Notes: generated from the sequence alone by a model not told the origin. Shown: positions 41,489 to 52,696, counted from the stretch's first letter. The stretch is DNA of 64,000 bases from Lepidurus packardi (GCA_023053545.1 JAKZAN010000003.1:1391501-1455500); one strand, 5' to 3'. Translations and numbers: made by a program.

Positions 41489-41722
41489 TATTGCCATCAA
41501 GTATAATTTAATTTATTACCAGTTTAGGCCGAAGCCTGTTACTGGGTTCTCAGTAGTACATGTTTAATTTGAGCTATCACAGTTCGTTTTATCAATTATA
41601 AATAGGGAGACAGAAGGGAAGGACGACTAGAGGGTGGCTTGTACCACCGTTTTAAAAGGGAGGGTAAGGTGCGGGGAGGGAGGGGGTAAAGGGTATGAGT
41701 ATGTATACATATACTGGGTGAT

Positions 41723-43816
41723 TTATATTTTAGACAATTCTTTCATGTTATTGCCAAAACTGGCGAGGGCTGGAAAGCATTTGGGGTTGCATAAAAAGTT
41801 TTCGGAAGTAAAAGGAATCTTTAATTTGCTGAGCTCTCTTAGTAATTTTGCTCTTTCATGATTAAGTCTCGTACAATGAAATAGCAGATGTAGAACATCT
41901 TGTTTCATCTGAGATCGGCAAATGCAGGTATCGTCATCGATCTTTTTAATTCGCTTTAAATATGAGCGGCAGGGGAAATGGTTTGTGCGCAATTGGATTA
42001 TCGTGGATAATATGCTTTTGGGCAGTTTTGAATCAACGATAGATTTTTTGTCTGGACTGGCTTTTAGATCTTTGGTAGCGTAATGGAACTTGTTCCAGTC
42101 TTGATACCAAGTATTAAGTAAAAACTTGGAGATCCAAATGCGCGCTACTTTTAATGAATCAGGAGGAGATGGCCAAGCGCTAGAGAGGAGGTTTCTTGCT
42201 CTTTCAGAATAGGAGGTGTAGCTTATGTTTTGCGGGTTCAGGTTTCGTAGGCCACACGTTCCAGATTTTTGAGGCATAATGGTTGAGAAGAGATTTCTTC
42301 AAGGCAAGATCCAGTGGTGGGAGTCCCACGTCGACTTCAATTGCTGCAGGGGGTGTTGTTTTGAGTGCACCGGATATAGTTAATAAGCCTTTACGGTAAA
42401 GTTGTTGAAGTGGTTTCAGTTTAGCTATCGATATATTGTACCATGCTGGGTATCCATATAAAAATTTGCTAACGATTGTGGCTTGAAATAAGGTTTTTAA
42501 TTGCTTGGATGATATTGATTTACACCATTTAGCGATTTTTATCATACGTAATAGGGAGCTGTTGCATTGGTTAGCAATGTGTGAAACGTGAGTAGACCAA
42601 TTTAGTCGGTGATCAAGGTAGAGGCCCAGATATCTTGATGAAGTTTTGGGTACGATGGTGGTTTGACCCCAAGTCAGTGTTGCTTCTTCGGCTTGTCTTT
42701 TGCAGTGGAAGTGGACGAGTTCGGTTTTTTCTTGAGCAAATCGGAGATTTAGTCTAATGCCCCATTTTTCTAACGCTGAAATGGTGTTAGCTAGTAGTTT
42801 GGTGTTTTGATTACTCGATTTGCTGGAGGTGAATAATATTAGGTCACCAGCAAAGGCCTGGATCTCTATCCTCTTGCGTTTGATTGTTGTGAAACAGCCA
42901 TTAATGTAAATTAAGAAGAGGAGAGGAGAAAGTGGGGACCCTTGGGGAACGCCGTTTGTAATTTGGTAGAGCAAACTATGCGTTTCTCTATAGATGGTAT
43001 AGGCGGTGCGGTTTTCCAAGAAGCTAGTGATCCAATTGAGTAGTACTTTGGGGTTTTTTATTTTTCGGAGCTCATTAATCAATTTTTGGTGATGAACATT
43101 ATCAAATGCTCCACTTATATCTAGGAATAATGATGTTAGTACTTTCCCTTTATCAAAGGCTTTAAGGGCAGCGTTGGATAGTCGGATTAGGGCGTCTGTG
43201 GTAGACCGATTTCGTCGAAATCCCATGGATTTCTTGACAGGATTTTATTGTCATCGAGGAATTTCGTTAGTTTGCGAGTGATGGCTTTTTCCAATATCTT
43301 GCCCAGTACTGGGAGAAGAGAGATTGGGCGGAAAATCCGCATATATTCGTAACTTGGTTTGTGTGGTTTGGGTAGAATTAGCACTTTAGCCATCTTCCAG
43401 TCTTTTGGGTAATAACTCAGACGAATCGAGGCGTTGTATATGTTAATCATAGGTTCTTTTAGTATGTTCCATAGTTCTTTTATTATTATAGGCTGAATGT
43501 CGTCTTTTCCAGCTGCTTTCATGGGTTGTAGCTCAGTGATGATTGATGAGAGGTCTTCTGCTGTGATTTCGCCGTCTTTACCGAAGTTGTAATTTATTCG
43601 ACGTATTTTAGATTTGTAGGAGGGGTTTGAATCTCTTGTGCCTCCTAAGAGTTTTTCTGCCGCATAGTTTAGTTTGGTGATTTCATCCGAAAAGTTGTTC
43701 CCGTCTTCTTGTAAAACGTGTTGGAGTAAGTTTTTTTCCTTGTTCTTTAGGTTACTATTAAAAGTCCATAATGTTTTATTGTGTGGTTCTTTTATTTTGT
43801 TTAGCCAATACTCTTC
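41723..43816 (-). pseudogene. LINE copy A ORF2, RT and C-terminal part
   Basis: After the solo LTR the coding resumes (EEYWLNKIKEPHNKTLWTF) and is open to about 43190. A frame change there leads to GFRRNRSTTDALIRL, SLFLDISGAFDNVHH, GVPQGSPLSPLLF and the catalytic motif, which is FAGD rather than FADD. The thumb and KTTPPAAIEVDVGLPPLDLAL follow. A second shift near 42250 gives the tail ending in a Cys/His cluster (CICRSQMKQDVLHLLFHC). The substituted Asp and two shifts mark it as dead. Confidence 0.87.
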
Positions 43817-44154
43817 TGTGATGTTACTATTTAAACGTTGTACTTACGTTTTAGGCTTCTGATGAGCACTAGTAACTACGACAACGCAAGGGACTTTGAA
43901 GCTCATTCCTCCATTGTATTCTCACTGACTCAGCTCGTTACACTTGTTACATTCGCACGTACTCAGCTCGTTACACTCTGGTATCACACTGGCTACCCAA
44001 ATCACTTCCCTGCTGTCCTTTATACCTTTCGGTAACTGAACAACAGGATTGTAAAAAGTGATGGCTCTGTTGTCACTAGAAGAAAGGTCTTATTCTTCCG
44101 TCACAACAAAGCCATAAACACTAAAGTGTTTCTAGGTCGCATAATATCATTACA
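43817..44154 (-). repeat. Solo LTR in LINE copy A
   Basis: 338 bp, plus-strand TGTGATGTTAC...ATCATTACA, flanked by the exact 4-bp duplication CTTC (43813-43816 and 44155-44158). Removing it restores the LINE frame (KYRE to EYWLNK). The last ~195 bp of its minus-strand form match 56326-56520, so it belongs to the same LTR family as the Gypsy fragment there. Solo LTRs arise by recombination between the two LTRs of an element. Confidence 0.92.
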
Positions 44155-45166
44155 CTTCTCTATATTTTCTTGTTTTGGCGCGATATAGGTTTCTTGCAAC
44201 TTTCCAGTTCGTTTCATCTTCTAGTCCAGTGTTTTTAAACCTTTGAAGTGCTTTAGCTGCTGCTTTTGTAAGGGAACTAAGGTCTGAATTCCACCAGGGG
44301 TTTGAATTTTTCAGGACTCTTTTAGGTACATGCTTCGATATTATTTCTTGGATAGTCGATGTCAAAGAGTCAACGGCAAGGTCAATAGCATCATTGTTTT
44401 CCAAGTTTATCCAGGACGAGCGTGTGTGAAGAAGCTCTTTTGTTTTTGAACGGATTTTATCCCAGTTGACTTTTGTGTAAGACCACATGGTGGAGTTAAA
44501 TTTAGCTTTGGCATTTGGGAGATCAATTATTACAGCGGAGTGATCGGATTCATTATAATAGTCTTCGTTGTCAAAAATTTTTAAGTAAACATGAGGTAGA
44601 AGCGCCAAGGAAGCATAAGTTAAGTCTAGTGTCGATTGGTGTCCTCGTTTGTTGTGAAATGTGTGGCGGTTCCAGGTGTTTAGCAGTTCCATGCCGTGTT
44701 TTGTCGTAAAGTCGTACAGTTGTATTCCAGGTAAGTCTGATTTTTTAGCTTCCCATGACCAATGATGAGCGTTAAAGTCCCCGGTTATGATGATATTTGA
44801 TGTAGTTTTATCGAATTTTTCCCACAAGTTTTGAAGCAGAGTTTCTAAATTTTCATTGGATCTTCTGTAAAGTGCAATAACAAGTATATGTGACGACTTG
44901 AGAGATTGTATTTTTATTACCACGGATAATTGGGATATTTCTAGTATCTGGTATGAAACTGATTGAGTAGTGAGTAGCGCTATTCCTTGGTATTCTAGCC
45001 GAGATCGAGAGATGGAGTATCATGAAAGTTGATTGATTGTTAAGTTTTGCGGAGGTTCGAGTACTATCACGGTATCTATATCTTCTTTCTGAGCTTGTCG
45101 TGTTAATTTTTTAAGTTGGCCATAGCTCTTTCTTATATTTTGGATCAAGATTTTTGTCGGTTTCAT
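44155..45166 (-). pseudogene. LINE copy A ORF2, apurinic-type endonuclease part
   Basis: ORF2 starts at ATG 45166 (MKPTKILIQNIRKSYG); this ATG overlaps the ORF1 stop as ATGA. A TGA at 45020-45022 interrupts, after which the frame is open: VIALYRRSNENLETLL, the catalytic IITGDFNAHHWSWE, TLDLTYAS, and the SDH motif in YNESDHSAVIID. These are the metal- and phosphate-binding residues of APE-type LINE endonucleases. The region continues to YRAKTRKYRE at the solo LTR. Confidence 0.88.
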
Positions 45167-45350
45167 GCTTTTTTAGCGGATTGGGCTTCTTTAATGGCAG
45201 AAATTCGGGTTGGGCAGTTCTTATCAAAGGCTGCGTGTTTGCCTCCGCAGTTGACACATTTCAAGAAGGTGTTGTCGCAGTTTTTAGTTTCATGTATTAC
45301 TGACTGGGGGCGTGGTTTGGTCTGATTTGGTCTGACTTGTGCCATTCAAA
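45163..45350 (-). pseudogene. LINE copy A ORF1 C-terminus (zinc knuckle)
   Basis: About 60 residues ending at TGA 45163-45165 contain a CCHC-like knuckle (CVNCGGKHAAFDKNC). ORF1 proteins of such LINEs bind the element RNA. The N-terminal part is absent, so the copy is 5'-truncated near 45350. Confidence 0.75.
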
Positions 45351-45601
45351 TAAGATTGAATTTGGGTCCTTTGATTGTTGTGATTTGTGTGACTTACCAC
45401 ATTGCCAAGCAAAGTTCTATCAAAAACATGCAGGAAACTTTGGTTTTTGAGCACCGAATAATAAATAAAACTGTAAAAAGCCATACAGATTTAATGAATT
45501 AATATTCTAAAGTTTTATGTTGCAGCCAAAACAACTTGCGCTCAACGGTAACGCCACGTTTTCGGGATAAAAAAAAGCGGGAAAAGCAAGAAGAAAACAA
45601 A
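45351..45601. other. Spacer upstream of the MADF gene
   Basis: AT-rich, no coding similarity. It contains an acceptor-like TTTTATGTTGCAG at about 45515-45528, so an additional upstream exon of the MADF gene is possible but not shown. Confidence 0.35.
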
Positions 45602-46512
45602 ATGTAAGACTCAGACAAATTTCGCTTAATTGAAAGTGTCCTGAATTATCCCGCTATTTATAGGCTTTCGTGTACCAAGTACAAAGATGCTTCTGTTAAA
45701 AAAAATTGCTGGGAAAAAGTCAGCGATGAAGCTGGTTTTCCAGGTAAGCATATAATAATATCCTCCAAATTCCTTATATTAAACGTTCAATTGCAGCGCC
45801 TGCTTGTAAGTCCGCGTGGGAGGTTTTGCGGAACAATTATATGCGAGCTAAGCGTGCTGTTAAAAACTTCCCAAGTGGGAGTGCTGGTACAAAAATGAAA
45901 CCTTGGATATTTTTGGAACCTCTATCATTCATAGACGACTATCCATCCATGGAGTACGTATAATGGAGTACGTATAAGTAAGTAAGCTGGCCATTTTACG
46001 AACTAACCTTTATAGGATCACTTCCAAATTTGAGGATGAACTATGTTAAATCGAAGAAAGTACTTCAGAGCAATGTACAACTCCTGTTCGTTCTGCCTTA
46101 CTCCTGTTCCGTTTTGCCAAACTCCGGTTTCCTTGCGCTCTATTTCATCGGAAGACCATCAGGAGTTGTCTTGTAAGTCATAAACCTCATTCGTTATATG
46201 TAAAAAAAAATTTATTCATAGCTGCTAGTCGGATTAGTACACCCACTATATCATTGGCTGACGTTGAATCTGCTAGTCAACCGGGTTCGCGTAAGTCTCA
46301 GTTCATTGTCTGAATCTAAAACTTTAATTATTCACTTTTAGGCAAAAGAGCCAAACTTACATCAACTTCCACCATAGATCGGTTTGTTTCTTCGTCAGAA
46401 AACAACTCGAAGAAACTAACTGAAACGGCGTGTGCCCTATCAGCCTCCGTGGCATCGGAGGACAAAATCAAAGCTGAACCTACCTTCAAATCGAAATCCC
46501 TGAACTTTCTAG
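45602..46512 (+). pseudogene. MADF-domain gene, five exons, stop at codon 2
   Basis: Exon 1 (45602-45743), exon 2 (45797-45953), exon 3 (46016-46172), exon 4 (46222-46290) and exon 5 (from 46342) are separated by short introns with GT..AG ends (53, 62, 49 and 51 bp). Exons 1-2 encode a MADF/Myb-SANT-like DNA-binding domain: FRLIESVLNYPAIYRL, YKDASVKKNCWEKVSDEAGF, CKSAWEVLRNNYMRAKRAV. The only nearby ATG is followed at once by TAA (45605-45607), and another stop falls in exon 3, so it is probably a pseudogene or has an upstream start. Exon 5 enters KRAKLTSTSTIDRFVSSSEN, and where the gene ends and LINE copy B begins is unclear. MADF proteins are arthropod transcription factors, also found in some DNA transposons. 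Confidence 0.65.
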
Positions 46513-46984
46513 GGCTGTGTTTCCACTGCCGGCTCAACCCGGGTTGAAATGGATTTCAACCCGGGTGCGCCAACCTCGCCTGTTTCCACTGGCTTAACCC
46601 GGGTTCAAGTGGGGTTGGGAGACGGGTCCTTCAACTCCATTTCGGATCAGGGGTTTAGGCCAGCAGTGGTGGGTTGGGGGAGTTTCACGTCGTGATGCTA
46701 GGTGGAGTCGTGGTGCAATGTAAATAAAGTCTTTGTTGATTTCATGCCTCAAGTTTTCAATGCACAAACCGTTCAGTAACCATAAACGTAAGCATATCAA
46801 GTAAAATATATTTAATTTGTATAATAGCTAGAAATCATTGCCACACATAAATCGCCTCTCAGCTTCTTTTTTTGTGCGTCTGTCTTACAGTATATTTCTA
46901 CTGCAAGCTGAAATGTAAAATTGTGTGCGATATATATACTTCAAGAAAGAGCGCTTATTATTTGTGTAATTATTTAGTAAAGCT

Positions 46985-47866
46985 ATGAGTGACCCAAAGA
47001 AAAGACGGATGGTTTGGGGACCAGAAGAGACAAGGCTCTTGATTCATCTCTGGGGAGAGGAAGCTATGCAACAGAAGTTTGATGGGATGAAGAGGAAGGA
47101 ACCCCTGTATAAAGAAATAGTGGCCAAGATGTCAGAGCCCAATTACACCCGGTCTTGCGAACAAGTTAAAGAAAAACTAAAAAACCTCAAGAAGGAATAC
47201 CGTGAATGTCTGAAAGCTTTATCGCTGAGTGGAGCGGGCGACTTCTGTACGGACGAATAGCCTTTTTTTGACGATATCAACGAAATCATGGGAGATCGTC
47301 CGAGCTCGAATCCAGTCGAGGTTTTAGATTCTATGTCACCAGTTCCCTCCCTGTCTTTCTCCGTGACTCCTATTGACGATCAACTAGATGAAGATTTCTC
47401 AGCCTTACCGAGTGATATTGAAGGTAATGTACTTTTATAAATGCTTAGCACGAAGTTATTTGTCTGTATATTAGAAACACGCAACGAATCTTCTAGCTCC
47501 CGCGACACAGTGCCGCCCCCGCAAAGAAGGTCAAAACAAAATGATTTGAAGATTATCGAGGACCTCATGCAGGGATTTGCTGAACGGGATGCACAGTTTT
47601 TAGAGCAGCACAGGCAGATACAAAGTGATATCAAAGAACGAAATGACAAGGAAGAGGCTTGGCGCATGAAACAGCTAGAGAACGAGGGACAACGTATTGC
47701 AAGAGAAGCAGAGCGCCTTGCAAAGGAAGAAGAACGCGTCAAGAAAGAGGAAGAAAGGAAGGACAAGATGCTTGATCTAATGGCTATGCTGGTCGGAAAC
47801 GCCTGCGCAGAAAAGAAGCCAGCCCGTTCTCAACGGAAATTAATCTTTCTCGTAATTTATTTCTGA
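46985..47866 (+). pseudogene. Harbinger Myb/SANT-like DNA-binding protein, two exons
   Basis: ATG 46985 opens a trihelix/Myb-like domain (MVWGPEETRLLIHLWGEE, YTRSCEQVKEKLKNLKKEYRE). An in-frame TAG at 47258-47260 interrupts, and the frame continues (FFDDINEIMGDRPSSN) to a GT donor at 47424. After an intron ending in ...TATTAG (47474), exon 2 encodes a Ser-rich linker and a long charged coiled coil (AREAERLAKEEERVKKEEERKDK) ending at 47866. In Harbinger this protein helps the transposase bind the ends and enter the nucleus. One stop separates it from an intact frame. Confidence 0.82.
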
Positions 47867-47945
47867 AATTATCCCAGTTCAGAAGTGCAAAACATTACTC
47901 GTTCATTTTAAGTGCAATTTCTAGTTTCAACTGGAATTGAAACTT

Positions 47946-49138
47946 CTACGGAGCATACCATACATGTGCAGATAGGGCATTACGGATAGTATCTTGGTTC
48001 ATGGCGGCTTGTGGAACAAAGGGATCTTGCACAACTTCAACTGGACCTTTTTCTACAGCCATCTGAAAGCACGAGTCGAACGTGTCGCCCTGCTCTTCAC
48101 AAATATTGTGAAGAATGCAACAAGCATAAATGACCCTATTTATGCGGCGAATATTTGTGTCATTTCTTTTCAGAAGACACCGCCATCTACCCTTCAGTTT
48201 ACTAAAGGCCCGTTCAACTGTCATGCGATTACTGCTCAGTATATTGTTAAAACGTTCATTCTGAGCAGTAATGGCATGGGCAGAGTAAGGCTTCATAAGC
48301 CAAGTAAGAAGGGGATACGCAGCGTCACCTATAAGGTAGAAAGGGATGTTGACGCCACTGATAAGCTTCGTGGTGTCAGGGAACAGCATATTCTGCTGGG
48401 CAAGCTGGTGCAGTTTGCTGTTAGCAAAAATTCACGCATCGTGCACCGAGCCAGGCCAGCCAACGTTTATGTTAATAAAACGCCCGGAAAAATCAACCAC
48501 CGCCTGGACTACAACCGTGTAGTCCCCTTTACGAACACAGTAGTAGTCCGCACGGTACTTTTTCGTGCCCAAAATAGGGATGTGCGTGCCGTCTATAGCT
48601 CCAACACACTGTGGAAGTTTTTTTCGCCGGAAGTTTGACTCCGTTTCTTCCAGGCGCTGACCTTTGTGAATAGTTATGATAGTGTCACCGAAGAGAATTA
48701 CCAGGGCAGCGCAGGTCTCATGCAAAGACCGCCATGCTGTTGTCCTGCCCATGCCAAAAGTTCACCCAAAGACCGAAACTGTATATTAGTTCCAAGGCGC
48801 CATAACGTGATTGCCATTCGTTTCTCACAGGAAACGGGTACACGAAAATTAGTTGTCTTTTTCGTCAGTTGCTCACGCAGAAGATCGCAAAGGTAATGGA
48901 AAGTCCGACGAGTCACACGTAGATGTATTTTCCATTCCTTGTCGGTCCAACTTTTATTCATTATCTCTGTCCAAAAGGTGTCCATTCTATGTAATTTCCA
49001 TAGCGATCGTCGACAGGCTACTGTAGTCAATATTTTGTGAGCCAGGGTGAATGTGAAAAACAACCGTTTACGGCGAATTTCGCCCAAATATGATAGAGCC
49101 AACACTAGATCATCTTCACTGTCCCTCATTTGACCCAA
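47946..49138 (-). pseudogene. Harbinger DDE transposase (HARBI1-like)
   Basis: Minus-strand pieces: an N-terminal helix-turn-helix region (DKEWKIHLRVTRRTFHYLCD, 49138-48700); a frame change near 48755; the first catalytic Asp in CVGAIDGTHIPI; AVVDFSGRFININVGWPGSVHDA followed by an in-frame TGA (about 48429-48431); the second Asp in IGDAAYPLLTWLMKPY; and the Glu in VERAFSKLKGRW. The C-terminus YACCILHNICEEQGD is present. All three acids of the DDE triad survive. One frameshift and one stop inactivate the gene. Length without them, about 395 residues, is normal. Confidence 0.88.
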
Positions 49139-49557
49139 AATTCTTGACCGTAGACTCGCTGCAACGATATCTATATAGTATGAAATATTTTAACGCTTAC
49201 ACATAACTAAAATATGATTTGGTAGCCTACTAATGCGCGGAGACGACGTGAAGTCTACAAACATCTTGTGAAGCAGAAGAAAAATTATTTTTTTGTCCAT
49301 TTTCCAAATATATTTGGTCTCAATTCACAATGTTTGAATTCTTTGTCTTTTTGTTTACAATATTCTTTGCTTAACATTATATCATCTTATGTGATCAAAC
49401 GATTAGTGATCTTCGATTACAAGTTAAGCCGATTTCAACCTTAACCCGATTGAATAGTATCTACGCCAATTGGGACAGAGTTGAGGGAGCCCCGACTCCG
49501 GAGGCGAGTTCGTGAACTCAACTCCGGAGTCGGGGCGGCAGTGGAAACACAGCCTAG

Positions 49558-50045
49558 GACCTGTCAAGATTGTCACCAGACAACCAGACCTCCGCTTGGT
49601 TTTCCATCAACTCCCCAAAGACGAATCCAGGGAACAAATTTGCGCCGAATTGTCTAACACAAATGTCAGACATAGGAATCCAGTTCTTAGCGACCAACGT
49701 AAAAGTACTCAACCCACTGAGCACAAAGGCTTACGGCTCCGTAATGTACACGTGCAGCTCCGTCGCAGAAAAACAAAAGATCTTAGCCGGCGGAGCCTTA
49801 TTGGCCTTCAACGGTTTAGTCCAGGTTGAAGAAGCAAGGCGCTCTTCCGTACTTCAATGCTACAACTGTCAAGCCTACGGGTACACGGTTGCAAACTACC
49901 ACAGCGACCACCCAAACTGCGCAAAATGAGCTGAATTGCATGACACCCGCAGCTGCACAGCAAATGTACGCAAATGTGTCAACTGCAAAGGTAATCATTT
50001 TGCCTTCGACCAAACCTGACCAGTAAGATTAAAGGAAACTGAAAA
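49558..50045 (+). pseudogene. LINE copy B ORF1 remnant with zinc knuckles
   Basis: After the Harbinger, coding resumes in two overlapping frames (RLVFHQLPKDESREQICAEL, then VLNPLSTKAYGSVMYTCSSV). It reaches knuckle-like motifs: CYNCQAYGYTVANYHSDHPNC, with the usual H/C spacing damaged, and after a stop CVNCKGNHFAFDQT, as in copy A. At least one frameshift and two stops. Confidence 0.7.
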
Positions 50046-50139
50046 AAAACAGCGAACAAATTATCCGGTCCCAAACTCGCATCCCAACCAAATCAATACG
50101 GAAATCAATATCCCCCAAAAACACTTAAGTAAGAAAAAA

Positions 50140-51496
50140 TTCAAATCAACTTACGGAATTATTGCGAGAAACCGCAAGCTATACAATTAACACCATCGTC
50201 ATTTTTGAGTCACCTAAAAATCTTCCATACTCAAAAGTTGGTGGCTTCGACGTAATCAGACCTTCCCTCGAATACGAAGGCGTGATACTATTACACAAAA
50301 AACACAGTTCCTTTTACATCGTGGAATTAACTGAGTAGTACGTGGTCCTCAAGCTTCCCAATGAAAATGGTCATCCCGTAACAATCATAGCATTGTACAG
50401 AAGACACACCATAAATACCCTGAAACTGCTCGCGGTGATTTGGGAAAAACACGGGCACTCAGATCAAATCGTCATCACAGGAGATTTCAACGCACATCAT
50501 TGGCTGTGGGAAGCAAAAACCCCAGACTCCGCAGGCACAAGTCTTCACGATTTTGCCGAAAACCACGGACTGCTACTACTTAACACATGGAACCTTCCTA
50601 CCTTCCGAAACGAACGTGGTAAAAAATCAACAATTGACTTAACTTGGTCAACTCCAAAGTTGAAAACACAAATTGAATGGTCTGTTTTGGAAGAAGATGG
50701 CTACTGCAACGAATCTGACCACAAAGCAATTGTCATCTCCTTCACTAAGCATGTCCCCCACAAACCACAAACCACTGGAACTACAACAAAACAAACTGGC
50801 CAGCCTTTTCTCTCCCAGCTGTCAACAAGCCTACAGTCGTTGAATCCAACATTATTCCAACCCCAGAACCCCCTAGCGTTAGATGAAGTAGTCACCATAT
50901 TCACAACCTCTATCATGAGCAAACACATTCCGACAAGAACCCTCGATATACGTAAAAATCCATGGTGGAATAGTAGCCTTTACCAACTTCGAAAAAAGAC
51001 GGCAACCGCTCTTCGTCAATATCGCGCTAAGAGAAGTGCACAACTGGAAGAAACATGGAAAAAACTACGAAACTGCTATAGATCGAAAACCAGAGAAGCC
51101 AAAGAGCACTACTGGCCCACACAGTTAAAAACCCCAGACAACAGAGTATTATGGAACCTTGACCGTTTCTTACGCGCCAACTCTAACTGCCGACTAGAAC
51201 AACTTCGCCAAGATAATGGCGATCCTTTCCCAGACGAAACATTCAAACTTAATCACGTAGCAGCAAATTTATTAAATGGTGTTCCTACGGAAAGAATCCA
51301 TGATACCAAGTTAGACGCATCATTTTTCGACAAATCTACATACTTACGAACTTCTCCATACGAAAAGCCGTTCACTTTGGAAGAGATCACTAATATCCTC
51401 AACAGCCTACACCCAAGAAAGGCAGCTGGCATCGACGAAATTCAAGCACTAGCACTCAAGAAATGCTGGAGTATAATTGGCCCACACACACACTGA
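50140..51496 (+). pseudogene. LINE copy B ORF2, endonuclease part
   Basis: The N-terminus (VIFESPKNLPYSKVGGFDVIR) is broken by TAG 50336-50338. From 50342 the frame holds IIALYRRHTINTLKLL, IVITGDFNAHHWLWE, STIDLTWSTP and CNESDHKAIVIS, the APE endonuclease signature, then the linker into RT (HPRKAAGIDEIQALALKKCW). The frame shifts at about 51470. Confidence 0.87.
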
Positions 51497-52696
51497 AGAT
51501 TTTTAACGCTTCGCTCTCTTTAGGATACCACCCGAGTAAGTGGAAAATTTCAAAAATAATCCCACTTCCGAAACCTGGCAAATCAAATTATAACTCTATC
51601 AAGAGCTTCCGTCCCATAGGCCTACTTTGCGTCCTCGGAAAGATATTGGAGAAAGCAATAGCCACGCGCCTAAAATCCTATCTGAAAGACAACAAACTCC
51701 TCTCTGACATGCAATGGGGATGCCGCTCAGGACGATCTATAACAAACGCACTCACTACCTTCAGCGATTCAATCCTCCAAAATTTCGACAAAGGCAAAGT
51801 AGTTACAGCCTTACTGCTTGACATCGCGGGTGCCTTTGACAACGTCGACCATTCTTTACTCCTCAAAGAACTTCGAAAACTAATGATACCAAACAAACTT
51901 TAGACATGGATTAAAAGCTTCCTTACGAACCGTGAAGTTTTTGTAATCGCCACAACAATCAAAGCGATAAATTTCGTACGTTAAAGGGAGTACCTCAAGG
52001 ATCCCAACTTTCTCCACTCTTATTCCTCGTTTACATCAACAGCAGCTTGAGCATGATAAAACGTAAACACATCAACGCACAAGCATTCGTAGACGACATC
52101 CTTCTCATCACAACCGGCGTCTCAAGTGAGAAAAACATTAAGCTATTGACAAACAACCTTGGCGCCCTCGTAAAATGGAGCAAACGGCTTAAATTGGAAT
52201 TTGCCCCCAACAAAACAGAACTTATTCACTTTTCGCGGAAACACATTGATCAACGAACACCACTAATTTGGTAAGATATCACCATCTATCCGAAGGATTC
52301 AGTGCGTAACATTGGAGTCATCTATGACTCTCGATTCAAGTGGACACACCATGCAAACAACTTAGCAGCGCAATGCAACTCGATTATTCAAAGAATTGCT
52401 AACCTCGCAAAGATGTCCAAATCGATCACTTGTAAACAGCTTCGAACCATTTTTCAAGCCACCACACTCTCGAAAATCCGCTACGCTTACCCTGCATGGT
52501 GCAATATCTCCACCTCAACCCTACGCCCCCTTCTCCACATATACAGAAAGGGTCTGCTAACAATTGCAGGGGCCCTGCCATCAACGCCCTCAGCAGCACT
52601 GGAAGTGGAAATTAGTTTTCCGCCATTAGATTTATACCTCGAAAGTGCATTGCTGAACCACTTCTTATCAATGTATTGGGATAAATGGCCTATACC
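51463..52696 (+). pseudogene. LINE copy B ORF2, RT part
   Basis: After the shift: FRPIGLLCVLGKILEKAIATRL, GRSITNALTTFSDSI, LLLDIAGAFDNVDH, then a TAG (51901-51903) and a damaged stretch. GVPQGSQLSPLLFLVYINSSL is readable around 51985-52045. The catalytic motif is FVDD (AFVDDILLITTG, 52080-52115), intact. LFHIYRKGLLTIAGALPSTPS-like sequence and FPPLDLYLESALLNHFLSM lead into the hAT insertion at 52697. Confidence 0.85.

Larger units (their letters stand above)
41490..45350 (-). mobile_element. LINE copy A (APE-type non-LTR retrotransposon, I/Jockey-like), minus strand
   Basis: Minus-strand order: end of ORF1 with a zinc knuckle, ORF2 with apurinic-type endonuclease, RT, and a Cys/His tail, then a 3' end containing GGCTTCGGCCTA followed by an A/T-rich tail (41490-41515). 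Copy B (46342-55226) has the same proteins and the same 3' words, so they are one family. It is 5'-truncated within ORF1 and interrupted by a solo LTR (43817-44154). I call it I/Jockey-like from the RT style; no RNase H is present. Confidence 0.85.
46513..49554. mobile_element. PIF/Harbinger transposon
   Basis: Ends are inverted repeats GGCTGTGTTTCCACTGCCG (46513) and CGGCAGTGGAAACACAGCC (ending 49554), flanked by a 3-bp duplication TAG (46510-46512, 49555-49557). The two genes are those of the superfamily, a Myb/SANT-like protein (plus strand) and a DDE_4 transposase (minus strand), placed tail to tail. Inside each end are further palindromes (CAACCCGGGTTG at the left; ACTCCGGAGT twice at the right). 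Confidence 0.94.

Noticed and set aside
47994..48638. Plus-strand 214-residue frame in Harbinger
   Set aside because: Opposes the transposase, whose DDE motifs are clear on the minus strand.
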